From Paenibacillus sp. RC334 (lineage in GTDB: Bacteria; Bacillota; Bacilli; Paenibacillales; Paenibacillaceae), in assembly GCF_030034735.1 (NCBI RefSeq), contig NZ_CP125370.1, positions 2,604,001-2,668,000 of the forward strand: DNA of 64,000 bases. Reading direction: 5' to 3'. The notes under the pieces are model-generated. The model saw only the letters and a list, made by a program, of their open reading frames with translations, ran no database searches and had not been told where the DNA came from. The translations under genes and the position numbers were made by a program. Of the stretch, positions 27,588 through 35,521 are shown one piece after another. How positions within the stretch are numbered: the stretch's first letter is position 1; each line of letters opens with the position of its first letter.

Positions 27588-28307
27588 ATGGGACGTAAGT
27601 GGAACAATATTAAAGAAAAAAAGGCATCCAAGGATGCTAATACGAGTCGTATATATGCTAAATTTGGCGTAGAAATCTATGTAGCAGCCAAACAGGGCGA
27701 GCCTGATCCTGAATCCAATCGGGTTTTAAGAGTCGTACTAGAACGTGCAAAAACGTACAATGTACCGAAAGCCATCATTGACCGGGCTATTGAAAAAGCA
27801 AAAGGTGCCGGGGATGAAAACTATGTTGAGCTTCGCTATGAAGGCTTCGGACCGAATGGTTCCATGGTCATTGTAGATGCACTCACCAATAACGTAAACC
27901 GTACGGCATCTGATGTGCGCTCTGCTTTTACTAAAAATGGCGGCAGTCTGGGTGTAAGCGGATCTGTAGCCTATATGTTTGATTCAACGGCGGTTATTGG
28001 TCTGGTAGGTAAAACCGCAGATGAAGTGTTGGAGCTGTTGATGGAGGCAGATGTAGAGGTACGTGACATCATCGAAGAAGATGAAGCAGTTATCGTATAC
28101 GCAGAGCCTGACCAATTCCATGCTGTACAGGAAGCTTTCAAGCAGGCGGGAGTTACAGAATTTACAGTGGCCGAACTTACCATGCTTGCCCAAAATGATA
28201 TTACACTTCCAGAAGATGCACAGCTTCAATTTGACAAATTGATTGATGCATTAGAAGATTTGGAGGATGTTCAGCAGGTTTACCACAACGTAGACTCTGA
28301 GGAATAA
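27588..28307 (+). CDS. YebC/PmpR family protein
   Basis: A 239-residue YebC-family protein, historically a DNA-binding regulator and more recently linked to ribosome rescue at proline-rich sequences. N-terminus [20 protein letters not shown], middle [25 protein letters not shown], and C-terminal acidic [16 protein letters not shown] are all diagnostic. I start at the ATG at 27588; the 31 residues upstream in the same frame are not family-like. Bacillota often carry two YebC paralogues; this is closer to the YeeI-like one lacking the MAGHSK N-terminus. Confidence 0.9.
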   Translation: MGRKWNNIKEKKASKDANTSRIYAKFGVEIYVAAKQGEPDPESNRVLRVVLERAKTYNVPKAIIDRAIEKAKGAGDENYVELRYEGFGPNGSMVIVDALTNNVNRTASDVRSAFTKNGGSLGVSGSVAYMFDSTAVIGLVGKTADEVLELLMEADVEVRDIIEEDEAVIVYAEPDQFHAVQEAFKQAGVTEFTVAELTMLAQNDITLPEDAQLQFDKLIDALEDLEDVQQVYHNVDSEE

Positions 28308-28446
28308 TTACTTCAGGATTTTGCAAAATCCTCACTTATAAGTAACATAAACATCGTATTCCGATACGGTGTTTTTTGCGTAAATACAGCTATTTCTGTG
28401 TAATTGGGCAACGGGCCTATGTTTGGATAAAAAAATATTTTTTCTT

Positions 28447-28458
28447 GACTGATTAGTC
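28447..28458. promoter_or_regulatory. TetR-type operator-like palindrome, copy 1
   Basis: GACTGATTAGTC, an inverted repeat GACT-N4-AGTC, identical to the copy at 28970. It lies 10 bp before the first codon of the truncated TetR gene and overlaps a TTGACT that could serve as a -35 box. Confidence 0.55.
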
Positions 28459-28468
28459 TGATAAAAAT

Positions 28469-28927
28469 ATGATCATAGGCACCTACGGAACGAAATATGA
28501 TTTGTTCTTTTCGGCTATTCAGCTCTATATAGGTGACAAAACCGAAGCCGTAGTTCATCTTCTAAGTCAACCAGGGAGCATTAAGGAAGCCATAACGATG
28601 ATTTTTAATGAATCTGTCAGGGTTTTGACGGATCCCAAGCTATCCAAGGAATGCTTTATTATGAACAGTGCTATTGAACAGGTTCCGCATCATCATGAAA
28701 TCAAAGTTTTTATATCTGCGAATACAGAAAGGCTTGAGCTTGCTTTCTACAACGCCTTGGTCCGCGCTCAAAAAGAGGGAGAGCTTCATTCTACGGAGTC
28801 TGAGCTATTGTCAATCGCCAGATTTCTAAATCATGCCCGGCTATCGTTGACATTTACCGCCAAGACAGCCGCAAGCCCTGAGGTGCTTAAAGATGTCGTG
28901 CGTACGACGCTGTCGATTTTGGATTGA
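28469..28927 (+). pseudogene. TetR family regulator lacking its DNA-binding domain
   Basis: The 152 residues are the C-terminal ligand-binding part of a TetR-family repressor; GTYGTKYDLFFSAIQLYI is the junction that normally follows the helix-turn-helix, and the rest is helical (SIKEAITMIFNE and onward). The HTH (about 45 residues) and the ribosome site are absent: the frame opens with ATG at 28469 right behind an operator-like palindrome, as if a deletion fused the promoter to mid-gene. Even if translated it could not bind DNA. Confidence 0.75.
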
Positions 28928-28935
28928 TTTTTATG

Positions 28936-28959
28936 AACGCTTTATAGCGTTTATTTTTT
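28936..28959 (+). terminator. Terminator of the TetR remnant
   Basis: Short stem AACGCT / AGCGTT with a 4-base loop and T-rich tail, 9 bp after the stop. Confidence 0.6.
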
Positions 28960-28969
28960 AATCATTTTA

Positions 28970-28981
28970 GACTGATTAGTC
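28970..28981. promoter_or_regulatory. TetR-type operator-like palindrome, copy 2
   Basis: GACTGATTAGTC, identical to copy 1, in the gap before the NmrA-like remnant. It lies 33 bp from copy 3, about three helical turns. Confidence 0.55.
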
Positions 28982-29002
28982 AAAATTTTTTTGAATATTC
29001 TA

Positions 29003-29014
29003 GACTGTTTAGTC
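29003..29014. promoter_or_regulatory. TetR-type operator-like palindrome, copy 3
   Basis: GACTGTTTAGTC, one base different from copies 1 and 2, embedded in TAGACTGTTTAGTCTG. Directly upstream of the NmrA-like remnant. Confidence 0.55.
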
Positions 29015-29043
29015 TGAAAAATTCGTTTTCGATAAGGAGAAAT

Positions 29044-29693
29044 GTAGATAAAGTTTATTTGGTTGTGCCTGTAATGGACATAAATCCTGCCAAGGTCATG
29101 ATTCCTTTTATTGAAAAAGCCATTCATGAAGGCGTGAAAAGGTTCGTGCTTCTGGGTAGCGCATCTGTCCCTGCGGATGACCCGGTATTCGGGCCAGTGC
29201 ATCAAGCCCTTTAGCTCCTGAGTGGACAGTATTACAGCCATCCTATTTTATGCAGAACTTTACCGAAGGTCAGCATGTAAGCACCATCAAAAACATCGGT
29301 ACGATTTATAGTGCGACAGGGGATGGGAGAGTGGGTTTCGTCAGCGCAGATGACATTGCAGAAGTGGGGGTAAGAGCCCTGATTGACGATAAGCCTCATA
29401 ACACAGCTCATGTGATCACTGGGCCTCATTCGTTGACATATGGTGAAGTTGCCCAGTTGATCAGCCATGTTATAGGAAAAACGATTCAGCATATCTCGCT
29501 GTCTGACGAAGAACTGAAAGTTGGCATGATTCAGGCAGGTATACCTGCGAACTACGCTGCCATGCTGGCGGGATTGGATAGAAGGATACGTGAAAACGGA
29601 AGTGAAGACCAAGTGTCCGATATCGTGGAGCGTGTCACTGGGCGCAGCCCGATCTCATTTGATCAGTTTGTGCAAACCCACGTAGGCACCTGA
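29044..29693 (+). pseudogene. NmrA-like NAD(P)-binding oxidoreductase remnant
   Basis: An SDR/NmrA-like protein of the kind often controlled by a neighbouring TetR repressor. The N-terminal Rossmann strand and GxxGxxG loop are gone: AAGGAG is followed by ATG and immediately a TAG, then VDKVYLVVPVMDINPAK. The reading continues to GPVHQAL, stops, and resumes in another frame as APEWTVLQPSYFMQNF. The last 147 codons (29250 onward) are intact, including VGFVSADDIAEVGVRAL and TGRSPISFDQF. Two lesions at least; non-functional. Confidence 0.8.
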
Positions 29694-29705
29694 AAGTAAA
29701 TGTAG

Positions 29706-29747
29706 GGGCGTCTCAAACAGATTTGATAGCCTGGTTGAGACGCCCTT
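29706..29747 (+). terminator. Hairpin terminator after the NmrA remnant
   Basis: Perfect 11-bp stem GGGCGTCTCAA / TTGAGACGCCC, 18-base loop, then TTGTC. Sits between convergent genes. Confidence 0.7.
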
Positions 29748-29767
29748 GTCAGTTGGCGACAGACACT

Positions 29768-31489
29768 TTACATAATGCTTGATGTTACCTTCCAGTTATT
29801 GAAATCATAGGTCCGCCTCTCTCTATCATGAACCAAATCGAGTTTATTTCCATTATAATTCTGATGCATCCACGGATCATCCAGCAGAGGCCAATTAGCA
29901 TAATTGACTTCTGCACCCTGAATTTTACGTGAGGTGGCATATACGATTTCCATCTCTTTACCTGTTAATCCTTTGTAATAGACCCGGGGATTGGTATCGT
30001 TAACACCGCTGAAATCCACTACGGTTTTCGTCAGCACAGCCTCAGCAAAGCAGTCAAGCTCTCTAATGCAAGAACCGCCTGCGTAGTCCATAAGAGGTGC
30101 TGTTTCAACGATGACCGCATTTTTTGCCCCGTCACTCCGCAACGCTCTCTGATAACCTCCGTATTTCCACGATTCCGTGTCATAAGGCCAATCGTAAGGT
30201 TGTGCCGTCCTGACAGCCATCAGCATTTTACCTGTATGGAAGAATATCCAGCCGTTCCTATTGAATGGGTCCTGTTCGATCGTTGCTTTGATTCCGTTAT
30301 ATGAAACAGGGCCGTCGATCCATGTATTTGAATTTGTGATATTGTATACCGTAATGAGTGCACCGTCGTCCTGAAGCACTTCCTCCATATTCGTTCCGCC
30401 AATCCAATATTCCGAGTTGGACGGATTCAAGTTAATCGACTCACTGAAGTGTTGCTTCATGAAGAACGTATTTGGTTCGTCACTGTATGTATCTCCCACC
30501 CATTTGATGCCCCAACGATGAAGCTGGTTTTGTGCGAGCCGATTGTCCTTTTGACTGAATACGGCGTAATCCGGGGTGATGTAGCTTGTCTTATACGGTT
30601 TGTTACTGTTTCTAGGCATCCGTTCCTTATGTGTGTAAGTTGTAGAACGGGCTGTCGCTATACTCTTGAAAATGTCTGGTAACTCGTAGTTTGCAACCGT
30701 AAATGGAATCGTGGTAAATTTCAGATTGGTTTCATTGCCGAGATATATCGGCTTACGACTGTCTCCAAACAACATCCACAGTAGCACTGCACTCTCATCA
30801 AGTGTATATCCCGGCTCTTGCTGCGCATTATATGTTCTGGCCTGACTGGTCACCCAGTACCCATGCAGCCACTCCCCTACGATACTGGCAAAATACCACT
30901 CCAACGTCAGTTTGGCCATATTCCGCAATGTCGCATCTTTCAAGTGTTCGGTAATGAACAATAGCGGTCCTACATGATGGATAAAATATGTTGGGGAGTC
31001 GTATTCAAAGTACCCCTGTTTTGTAATTGTGGGAAGTTCGGACAGCAGATAACTTCTGGCGATGGTAGCATAATTCACCGGATAATCTGGCCATTCTTCC
31101 GCTCCGACAACCCCGACTGCCGCATACATGAGCCGTTGATTTTCTGTATTTCCCGACAGAGCCGTCCCATCGGCATTCAAAATGTTAAAACTGAGCATTT
31201 TTGCTTTTACTTTATCCTTTAATGCGGGTGTGTAATACTCTTTATACTTCATATAAGCTTCCATTACGTTAATTCCCCAGAACATGTCTTTGTTCCGATC
31301 CAGATGAATGTTGACGTAGGCAAGTCCAGTGCTGATATCTCCTTTGGAAAATTGCGCCATAGCCGCATAACCACCGACCTTTCGCCCCTGATCATACTCA
31401 CTGTAAGGGTAGCCCAATGCTGCTACATCGTCGATTACGATCTGTTTACGCTCCTGTAGTGAGCCTGTTAAAATCTCATTTTTAAACAT
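29768..31489 (-). CDS. Uncharacterised 573-residue protein, possible (alpha/alpha)-toroid enzyme
   Basis: I do not recognise the family with certainty. The protein is soluble with no signal peptide, rich in Trp and Tyr, with a helical N-terminal half (MFWGINVMEAYMKYKEYY, TLEWYFASIVGEWLHGYW) and a beta-rich C-terminal half (FFHTGKMLMAVRTAQPYDWP). This helical-then-beta order with aromatic-rich helices resembles polysaccharide lyases and heparinase-like proteins, an inference only. Start at the ATG at 31489 (CAGGAGAG upstream) rather than 31528. It stands alone between a terminator and an AT-rich 278-bp upstream region that contains a perfect inverted repeat. Confidence 0.65.
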   Translation of the reverse strand: MFKNEILTGSLQERKQIVIDDVAALGYPYSEYDQGRKVGGYAAMAQFSKGDISTGLAYVNIHLDRNKDMFWGINVMEAYMKYKEYYTPALKDKVKAKMLSFNILNADGTALSGNTENQRLMYAAVGVVGAEEWPDYPVNYATIARSYLLSELPTITKQGYFEYDSPTYFIHHVGPLLFITEHLKDATLRNMAKLTLEWYFASIVGEWLHGYWVTSQARTYNAQQEPGYTLDESAVLLWMLFGDSRKPIYLGNETNLKFTTIPFTVANYELPDIFKSIATARSTTYTHKERMPRNSNKPYKTSYITPDYAVFSQKDNRLAQNQLHRWGIKWVGDTYSDEPNTFFMKQHFSESINLNPSNSEYWIGGTNMEEVLQDDGALITVYNITNSNTWIDGPVSYNGIKATIEQDPFNRNGWIFFHTGKMLMAVRTAQPYDWPYDTESWKYGGYQRALRSDGAKNAVIVETAPLMDYAGGSCIRELDCFAEAVLTKTVVDFSGVNDTNPRVYYKGLTGKEMEIVYATSRKIQGAEVNYANWPLLDDPWMHQNYNGNKLDLVHDRERRTYDFNNWKVTSSIM

Positions 31490-31664
31490 AATTACAGCCA
31501 CTCTCCTGATAATGGAATAATAACGCAAAAATAGTATAAATTTAACGATGTGAGAGAAAGAAAAACCTGAACATAAATTTGGTTGGGATTTGCGGATTAT
31601 AATTGTTAGGAGATATTATTTGTTGTAATTATAAGGCATTTGGTTATTAATTTCAATATTTTTA

Positions 31665-31689
31665 CTATATTTTCATTGTGAAAATATAG
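31665..31689. repeat. Perfect 11-bp inverted repeat upstream of the orphan gene
   Basis: CTATATTTTCA and TGAAAATATAG separated by TTG, about 175 bp upstream of the 573-residue gene's start. An operator or small hairpin; no T-run. Confidence 0.5.
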
Positions 31690-31711
31690 CATTAGAGTCA
31701 AGATGCAATCT

Positions 31712-31741
31712 ACCCGGGATTATTCCGGCTACGTCCCGGGT
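31712..31741. terminator. GC-rich stem-loop downstream of the COG4705 gene
   Basis: ACCCGGGA pairs perfectly with TCCCGGGT around a 14-base loop, 26 bp after the COG4705 stop. It lacks a U-tract on the minus strand, so termination is uncertain. Confidence 0.45.
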
Positions 31742-31767
31742 ACGTTTTCTTCTATGCTTTTAGCTGA

Positions 31768-32604
31768 TTATGATGATGGTTGGGTTTGATCTATTCCGGA
31801 TTTCGCCAGATAGATCACCAAGGTTAGAATAGTTACGAGAAAAATCACACTGGTTCCAGCCGTGCCGAGGCCGAGCCCGCCATCAGCATGAGATTGTGAC
31901 AGATAATCCCCAAGTGAAGCGCCGAGAGGCCGGGTCACAATGTACGCCATCCAGAAGGACCACACGGCATTGAATTTAAACCGATAGCCGGCAATCGTTA
32001 CGATACCAATCAGTGAAGCAAACATAAGCGCTGACCTCCAGTAACCTAAGTCAAGGCCCTCTGATATAAGATCACCAGCTGCTGTACCCAAGGCAAAGGT
32101 AAAGAATATCGTTGCCCAGTAGAATATTTCACGCTTGGTCGTGTAAATAGAATGAATGGATAATGTTTTCTCGCTCCCATACCAAAGTGTAAAAGTCACC
32201 AGGAGAGCAAGGGCAAAGACAGTCGTGGTAACTTGCAGCGAGATCCCTATGTAATCCACAAGGTTATCTGAGACAAGCGTGCCCACAACACTGATGAGAG
32301 TCACCACGAGCCAGTAGATTCCAGGTATATATTTGCGCGACCTAAACTGAAATAGAAGTGTGACGAGTAAGAGAACAACCATGACCACAGTTGTACGAGT
32401 CAAGCCCCAATGCAAATTAAAGTTAAGAAAGTCGGCAGCGGTTTCTCCCACGGTCGTCGTCATAATCTTAATAATCCAAAAGAAAATGGTGACCTCCGGC
32501 ACCTTGTTTAGCATTTTCCGGATTATGGATATGTTCGTCGTCTCCTCCGTGGAAATGGAGAGACTTTCGATTTTCATGTTCTGATCCTGTTCCTCTTTTT
32601 TCAT
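31768..32604 (-). CDS. COG4705-type membrane-anchored protein
   Basis: A 278-residue integral membrane protein of the uncharacterised COG4705 group: an acidic cytoplasmic N-terminus, then about eight hydrophobic helices in two similar halves, each with a conserved Gly-rich motif (IMTTTVGETAADFL and FTFALGTAAGDLISEGLDLGYW), and VTRPLGASLGDYLS near the end. The Thr/Gly/Glu/Asp residues inside the helices suggest a transport role, but none is proven. GAGGAGG lies 7 bases before the ATG. Divergent from the truncated NarL regulator. Confidence 0.8.
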   Translation of the reverse strand: MKKEEQDQNMKIESLSISTEETTNISIIRKMLNKVPEVTIFFWIIKIMTTTVGETAADFLNFNLHWGLTRTTVVMVVLLLVTLLFQFRSRKYIPGIYWLVVTLISVVGTLVSDNLVDYIGISLQVTTTVFALALLVTFTLWYGSEKTLSIHSIYTTKREIFYWATIFFTFALGTAAGDLISEGLDLGYWRSALMFASLIGIVTIAGYRFKFNAVWSFWMAYIVTRPLGASLGDYLSQSHADGGLGLGTAGTSVIFLVTILTLVIYLAKSGIDQTQPSS

Positions 32605-32759
32605 TCATAATCCTCCTCATGTTCTGGGGAACCTATTTAGATACTTGTCCCTCCTGAACAATGTACATAAAGAACATGAAACGATAGTGAGAAATACATG
32701 TGAAAAAACATAGAACATTTAAGCTTAGATTAGAAACTGATTAGGAATGAGGAATTTCA

Positions 32760-33179
32760 ATGTATTCAATGCTCCATCTAGGGGGAGGAATTGAAGCAAC
32801 CCGTGACATCATAGACGCTATACCGGATTGCAAGGTTGTCATTCTGACCATATTCGATCAGGAGGATTATGTGTATGATGGCATCCGTGCGGGAGCAATC
32901 GGGTATTTACTAAAGGACGCGGCACCTGATGAACTTGTAGATGCGGTTCGGGCACCAGATCAGATATCAGTTACTATGCCGCCTGAACCTTTTACAGATA
33001 GGGAACTGGAAGTTTTGCAACAGATGGCTTACGGATTACGTAACGAAGAGATCGCCGCCAGGCTTTATATCGGTGAGAGCACGGTTAAGACACATGTTCA
33101 TCGAATTCTTCAAAAATGCGCGGTCGAAGACCGCACGCAAGCGGTTGTATTTGCCATTCGTAACGGAATTGTAAAGTAG
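32760..33179 (+). pseudogene. NarL/LuxR response regulator with truncated receiver
   Basis: The C-terminal helix-turn-helix is complete (FTDRELEVLQQMAYGLRNEEIAARL to VFAIRNGIVK). The receiver begins only at GGGIEATRDIIDAIPDCKVV, so the acid pair and phospho-acceptor Asp are lost, and the linker is short (VDAVRAPDQISVTMPPEP), consistent with a second deletion. ATG at 32760 follows GAGGAA. No histidine kinase is adjacent. It could still act as an unregulated DNA-binding protein, but the two apparent deletions argue for a relic. Confidence 0.7.
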
Positions 33180-33252
33180 ATAAACACGGGATGAGTTTGA
33201 TTTTATACAGTATATGATTAGGGGAGGGATTAGTCAGCCCCAGTCATAATGC

Positions 33253-33299
33253 TACAAAGATATAGGCTGCCGGCTAAAGTCGGAGCCTATATCTTTGTA
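33253..33299. terminator. Strong 16-bp stem-loop after the NarL remnant
   Basis: TACAAAGATATAGGCT pairs perfectly with AGCCTATATCTTTGTA; an inner CCG/CGG extends it. No T-run follows, so it may be a structural hairpin rather than a terminator. Confidence 0.55.
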
Positions 33300-33390
33300 T
33301 GCTAAATAGCTATGGATAACGAATAACGGTACAGGGATTATATTCACATCAGATAGCAGTAAGAAATGCATGAGGATATGCTTTTTTTCT

Positions 33391-33429
33391 GAGAGCACAG
33401 ACAAGATGCACGTTCACCGGATTCTTCAG
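33391..33429 (+). pseudogene. Thirteen-codon LuxR helix-turn-helix relic
   Basis: These 39 bases translate to [13 protein letters not shown] and match 30 of 39 bases with ESTVKTHVHRILQ in the NarL regulator at 33071-33109. It abuts the end of the second oxalate decarboxylase gene and overlaps its stop codon. It is most simply the scar of a second LuxR-type gene. Confidence 0.5.
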
Positions 33430-34622
33430 AGTTCATCCTTTGGATAAAAAGAATAACCGGGATACTTGACGACAGGCCATTTTGCCTTCCGCAATTTAGA
33501 GGTCACATCGGCACCAACATTTAAATTGCTCTGAATGAGCTCTGTGGGGGTAAGAGCCATCCATTGGTTCAGGGAAACATCAGCGAAACGGTCACTTTTA
33601 AACATTTCAAGAAACCATAGCGTGCTCGAGCCTGTATTTTGGATGTAATGACCGTAAGCAAAAGGCACATATCCAACATCCCCGGCTCTGAAATCAAATG
33701 TACGCGCCGCGCCATTTCCGCCAAAAACAGTCATTCGGCCTTGCCCGGTAAGATAGTATTGCCATTCGTCATTATTGGGATGCCAGTGCATTTCCCGCAT
33801 GGCTCCAGGCTCAATCTCAACCAGAGCAGCTGCGATCGTTTGGGATATCGGAAAATTGGAAGAATCGACGATTCGTACGCTTCCACCCGGCGTTTTGATG
33901 GGGGGCTGAGCGAGTAATTCATGCTTAAAGGATTGAGGTATCGTACCATAGGGAGAGGAAACCGCTTGGCTTTGAAGAGAGCCGGGAACGGCATCCTGAT
34001 AAATGTATACTTGTTCTTGAGGAATGGACGAAAAATCAGCTTCAGGAACGCCGAAATTGGCAGACAGTACATCTTTTGGAGTATGTGCAAACCAATCGGA
34101 GATGGATAATGTGTTCAGATCAGAAAAGCTGCCGTCATCAAAAACCAGCAAAAATTCGCAGCCTTCCTCAAGACCTTGTATAGAGTGTGGAATGCCAGGT
34201 GGGAAATACCAGAGATCACCAGGACCCACATCAGCAATAAAATTCCGACCATTTTGGTCGACGGCTGTAATACGGGCACTCCCCAACAGCATATAAGACC
34301 ATTCCGCCTGCTGGTGCCAATGAAGTTCGCGTACGCCGCCCGGTGTCAAACTCATGTTCACGCCGGCAAGGGTTGTGGCAATGGGGAGCTCCCTTGCGGT
34401 AACTTCTCTTGACCATCCACCGTGATTCAACTGCATATGGGCATCTGAAAAAGAAAACCTCATGTTCGGAATGAGTCCATTATCTGTTACGGGTGGAACC
34501 AGCATGTCGGGATTTTGCAAATCCCTCATCACATCCCGGGGACCCTTGTCGATGCCTCCAGCACCGTCACTTCTGATGGGCTGGGGCACTCTGGCATTTT
34601 TCGAGCAATCATTATGCATCAT
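33426..34622 (-). CDS. Bicupin oxalate decarboxylase (OxdC/OxdD family), variant lid
   Basis: A 398-residue Mn-dependent bicupin that splits oxalate to formate and CO2. Domain 1 ligands are H101, H103, E107 and H146; domain 2 ligands H279, H281, E286 and H325 ([16 protein letters not shown] is near-identical to OxdC). The domain-1 lid reads SDLNT at 167-171, where OxdC has SENST, so the proton-donor Glu is replaced by Asp. Full-length N-terminal extension present, as in OxdC/OxdD. Start at the ATG at 34622, 8 bases after GGAGAGG; an in-frame extension to 34655 is less likely. The second such enzyme in this window. Confidence 0.88.
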   Translation of the reverse strand: MMHNDCSKNARVPQPIRSDGAGGIDKGPRDVMRDLQNPDMLVPPVTDNGLIPNMRFSFSDAHMQLNHGGWSREVTARELPIATTLAGVNMSLTPGGVRELHWHQQAEWSYMLLGSARITAVDQNGRNFIADVGPGDLWYFPPGIPHSIQGLEEGCEFLLVFDDGSFSDLNTLSISDWFAHTPKDVLSANFGVPEADFSSIPQEQVYIYQDAVPGSLQSQAVSSPYGTIPQSFKHELLAQPPIKTPGGSVRIVDSSNFPISQTIAAALVEIEPGAMREMHWHPNNDEWQYYLTGQGRMTVFGGNGAARTFDFRAGDVGYVPFAYGHYIQNTGSSTLWFLEMFKSDRFADVSLNQWMALTPTELIQSNLNVGADVTSKLRKAKWPVVKYPGYSFYPKDEL

Positions 34623-34707
34623 TTGATCTTCCTCTCCAAGTTGAAGCTTCATCAATCTTAGAATAAGAGAAAATCCGCATAAAGATTTTATGAACTCTTG
34701 GAGGGTT

Positions 34708-34896
34708 TTATGCTTTCTGAGTCAGATTCGTAAACTGGGTATCCATGAGCTGAGCTAAATCCTGCGGACTTAATTCCAGTTGGGTTCCAATTTTCCCGAC
34801 TACGTTCATACCATCTATTTTTACATCCTGATGATCATAACTCAGGATTTTGTAGTTTACATTCTGTCCATCCAATATTCGCATCGCATTTGTTGC
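34708..34896 (-). pseudogene. YbaK/EbsC (Cys-tRNA(Pro) deacylase) remnant with core deleted
   Basis: The frame reads TNAMRILDGQNVNYKILSYD and DHQDVKIDGMNVVGKIG, the N-terminus of a YbaK-type deacylase, and continues straight into QLELSPQDLAQLMDTQF, its C-terminus. The whole catalytic middle (roughly 100 residues) is missing without a frame change, and no start codon or ribosome site remains. Confidence 0.7.
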
Positions 34897-34929
34897 AAAT
34901 ATACCTCGGCGGAATCATTCTACTCTCAC

Positions 34930-35286
34930 TTAGAGCCGTTCCAGGTCATCTACATAGTCCTTTGCTTCCTTTAAAGAGAGGTCTCTAGCTACTCTTAGCT
35001 CTTTTATCGCCTGAATCTTTTTGCCTTCTCTAATCAGCAGGAGCAGCCTTTCATTGATATCCTCCGAAACTGCTGCGTTTAGCACATGTGGTGGCGCGGT
35101 AGCGGTTGTGCCTGACAGCGATATTCCCGACATTCCAGAACGATTCTCCGACATTCCAGAACGATTCTCAAGACGCTCTACATCGGATTTCAAGTCATTA
35201 AGCCGAGCTTGCAAGCTATAGACTTTGATCAAAAGTATGACGGAGATGATCAGCGCGATCAATGCTATAAATTCCATAGTTTCCAC
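34930..35286 (-). CDS. Membrane-anchored protein with ribosomal L7/L12 C-terminal-like domain
   Basis: A 118-residue protein: N-terminal membrane helix (FIALIALIISVILLIKVYSL), short coiled coil (LQARLNDLKSDVERLE), a linker with two copies of NRSGMSE/G, and a C-terminal LLLIREGKKIQAIKELRVA then LSLKEAKDYVDDLE, which matches the L7/L12 C-terminal fold seen in many small Bacillota proteins. The GTG at 35286 has AAAGGGGG 7 bases upstream. Function unknown; the domain suggests binding to a ribosomal or translation factor partner, as inference. Confidence 0.75.
   Translation of the reverse strand: METMEFIALIALIISVILLIKVYSLQARLNDLKSDVERLENRSGMSENRSGMSGISLSGTTATAPPHVLNAAVSEDINERLLLLIREGKKIQAIKELRVARDLSLKEAKDYVDDLERL
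35128..35169. repeat. Two perfect 21-bp tandem units inside the L7/L12-like gene
   Basis: CGACATTCCAGAACGATTCTC occurs twice head-to-tail (35128-35148 and 35149-35169). The unit is 7 codons, so changes in copy number keep the frame and lengthen the linker between membrane helix and C-terminal domain. Confidence 0.85.
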
Positions 35287-35521
35287 TAAAGTTCCCCCTT
35301 TTTCACTTGATTTTATCCCAGAGATGCCACACTGGAATCTGCTCAATATAAATAGTATAGCATGATGATTTACGTTATATTATCTGGAATCGCTGAATTT
35401 ACGTGAGTACGGAGTGGGGAATATTCTTGAACCCGTTGCTACTCCCAATCCATGGAAGGCTACGAATTGACTTTTTACAGACAGAGCGTTATATTACAGC
35501 TTATTGTAATGCTTTTAATAA

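Noticed and set aside
21964-34896. A mobile element as the cause of the deletions.
   Set aside because: No transposase, integrase, terminal inverted repeats or target duplications were seen in the region.
35128-35169. The 21-bp tandem repeat as a CRISPR seed.
   Set aside because: No spacers, only two units, and it lies in frame inside a protein gene.
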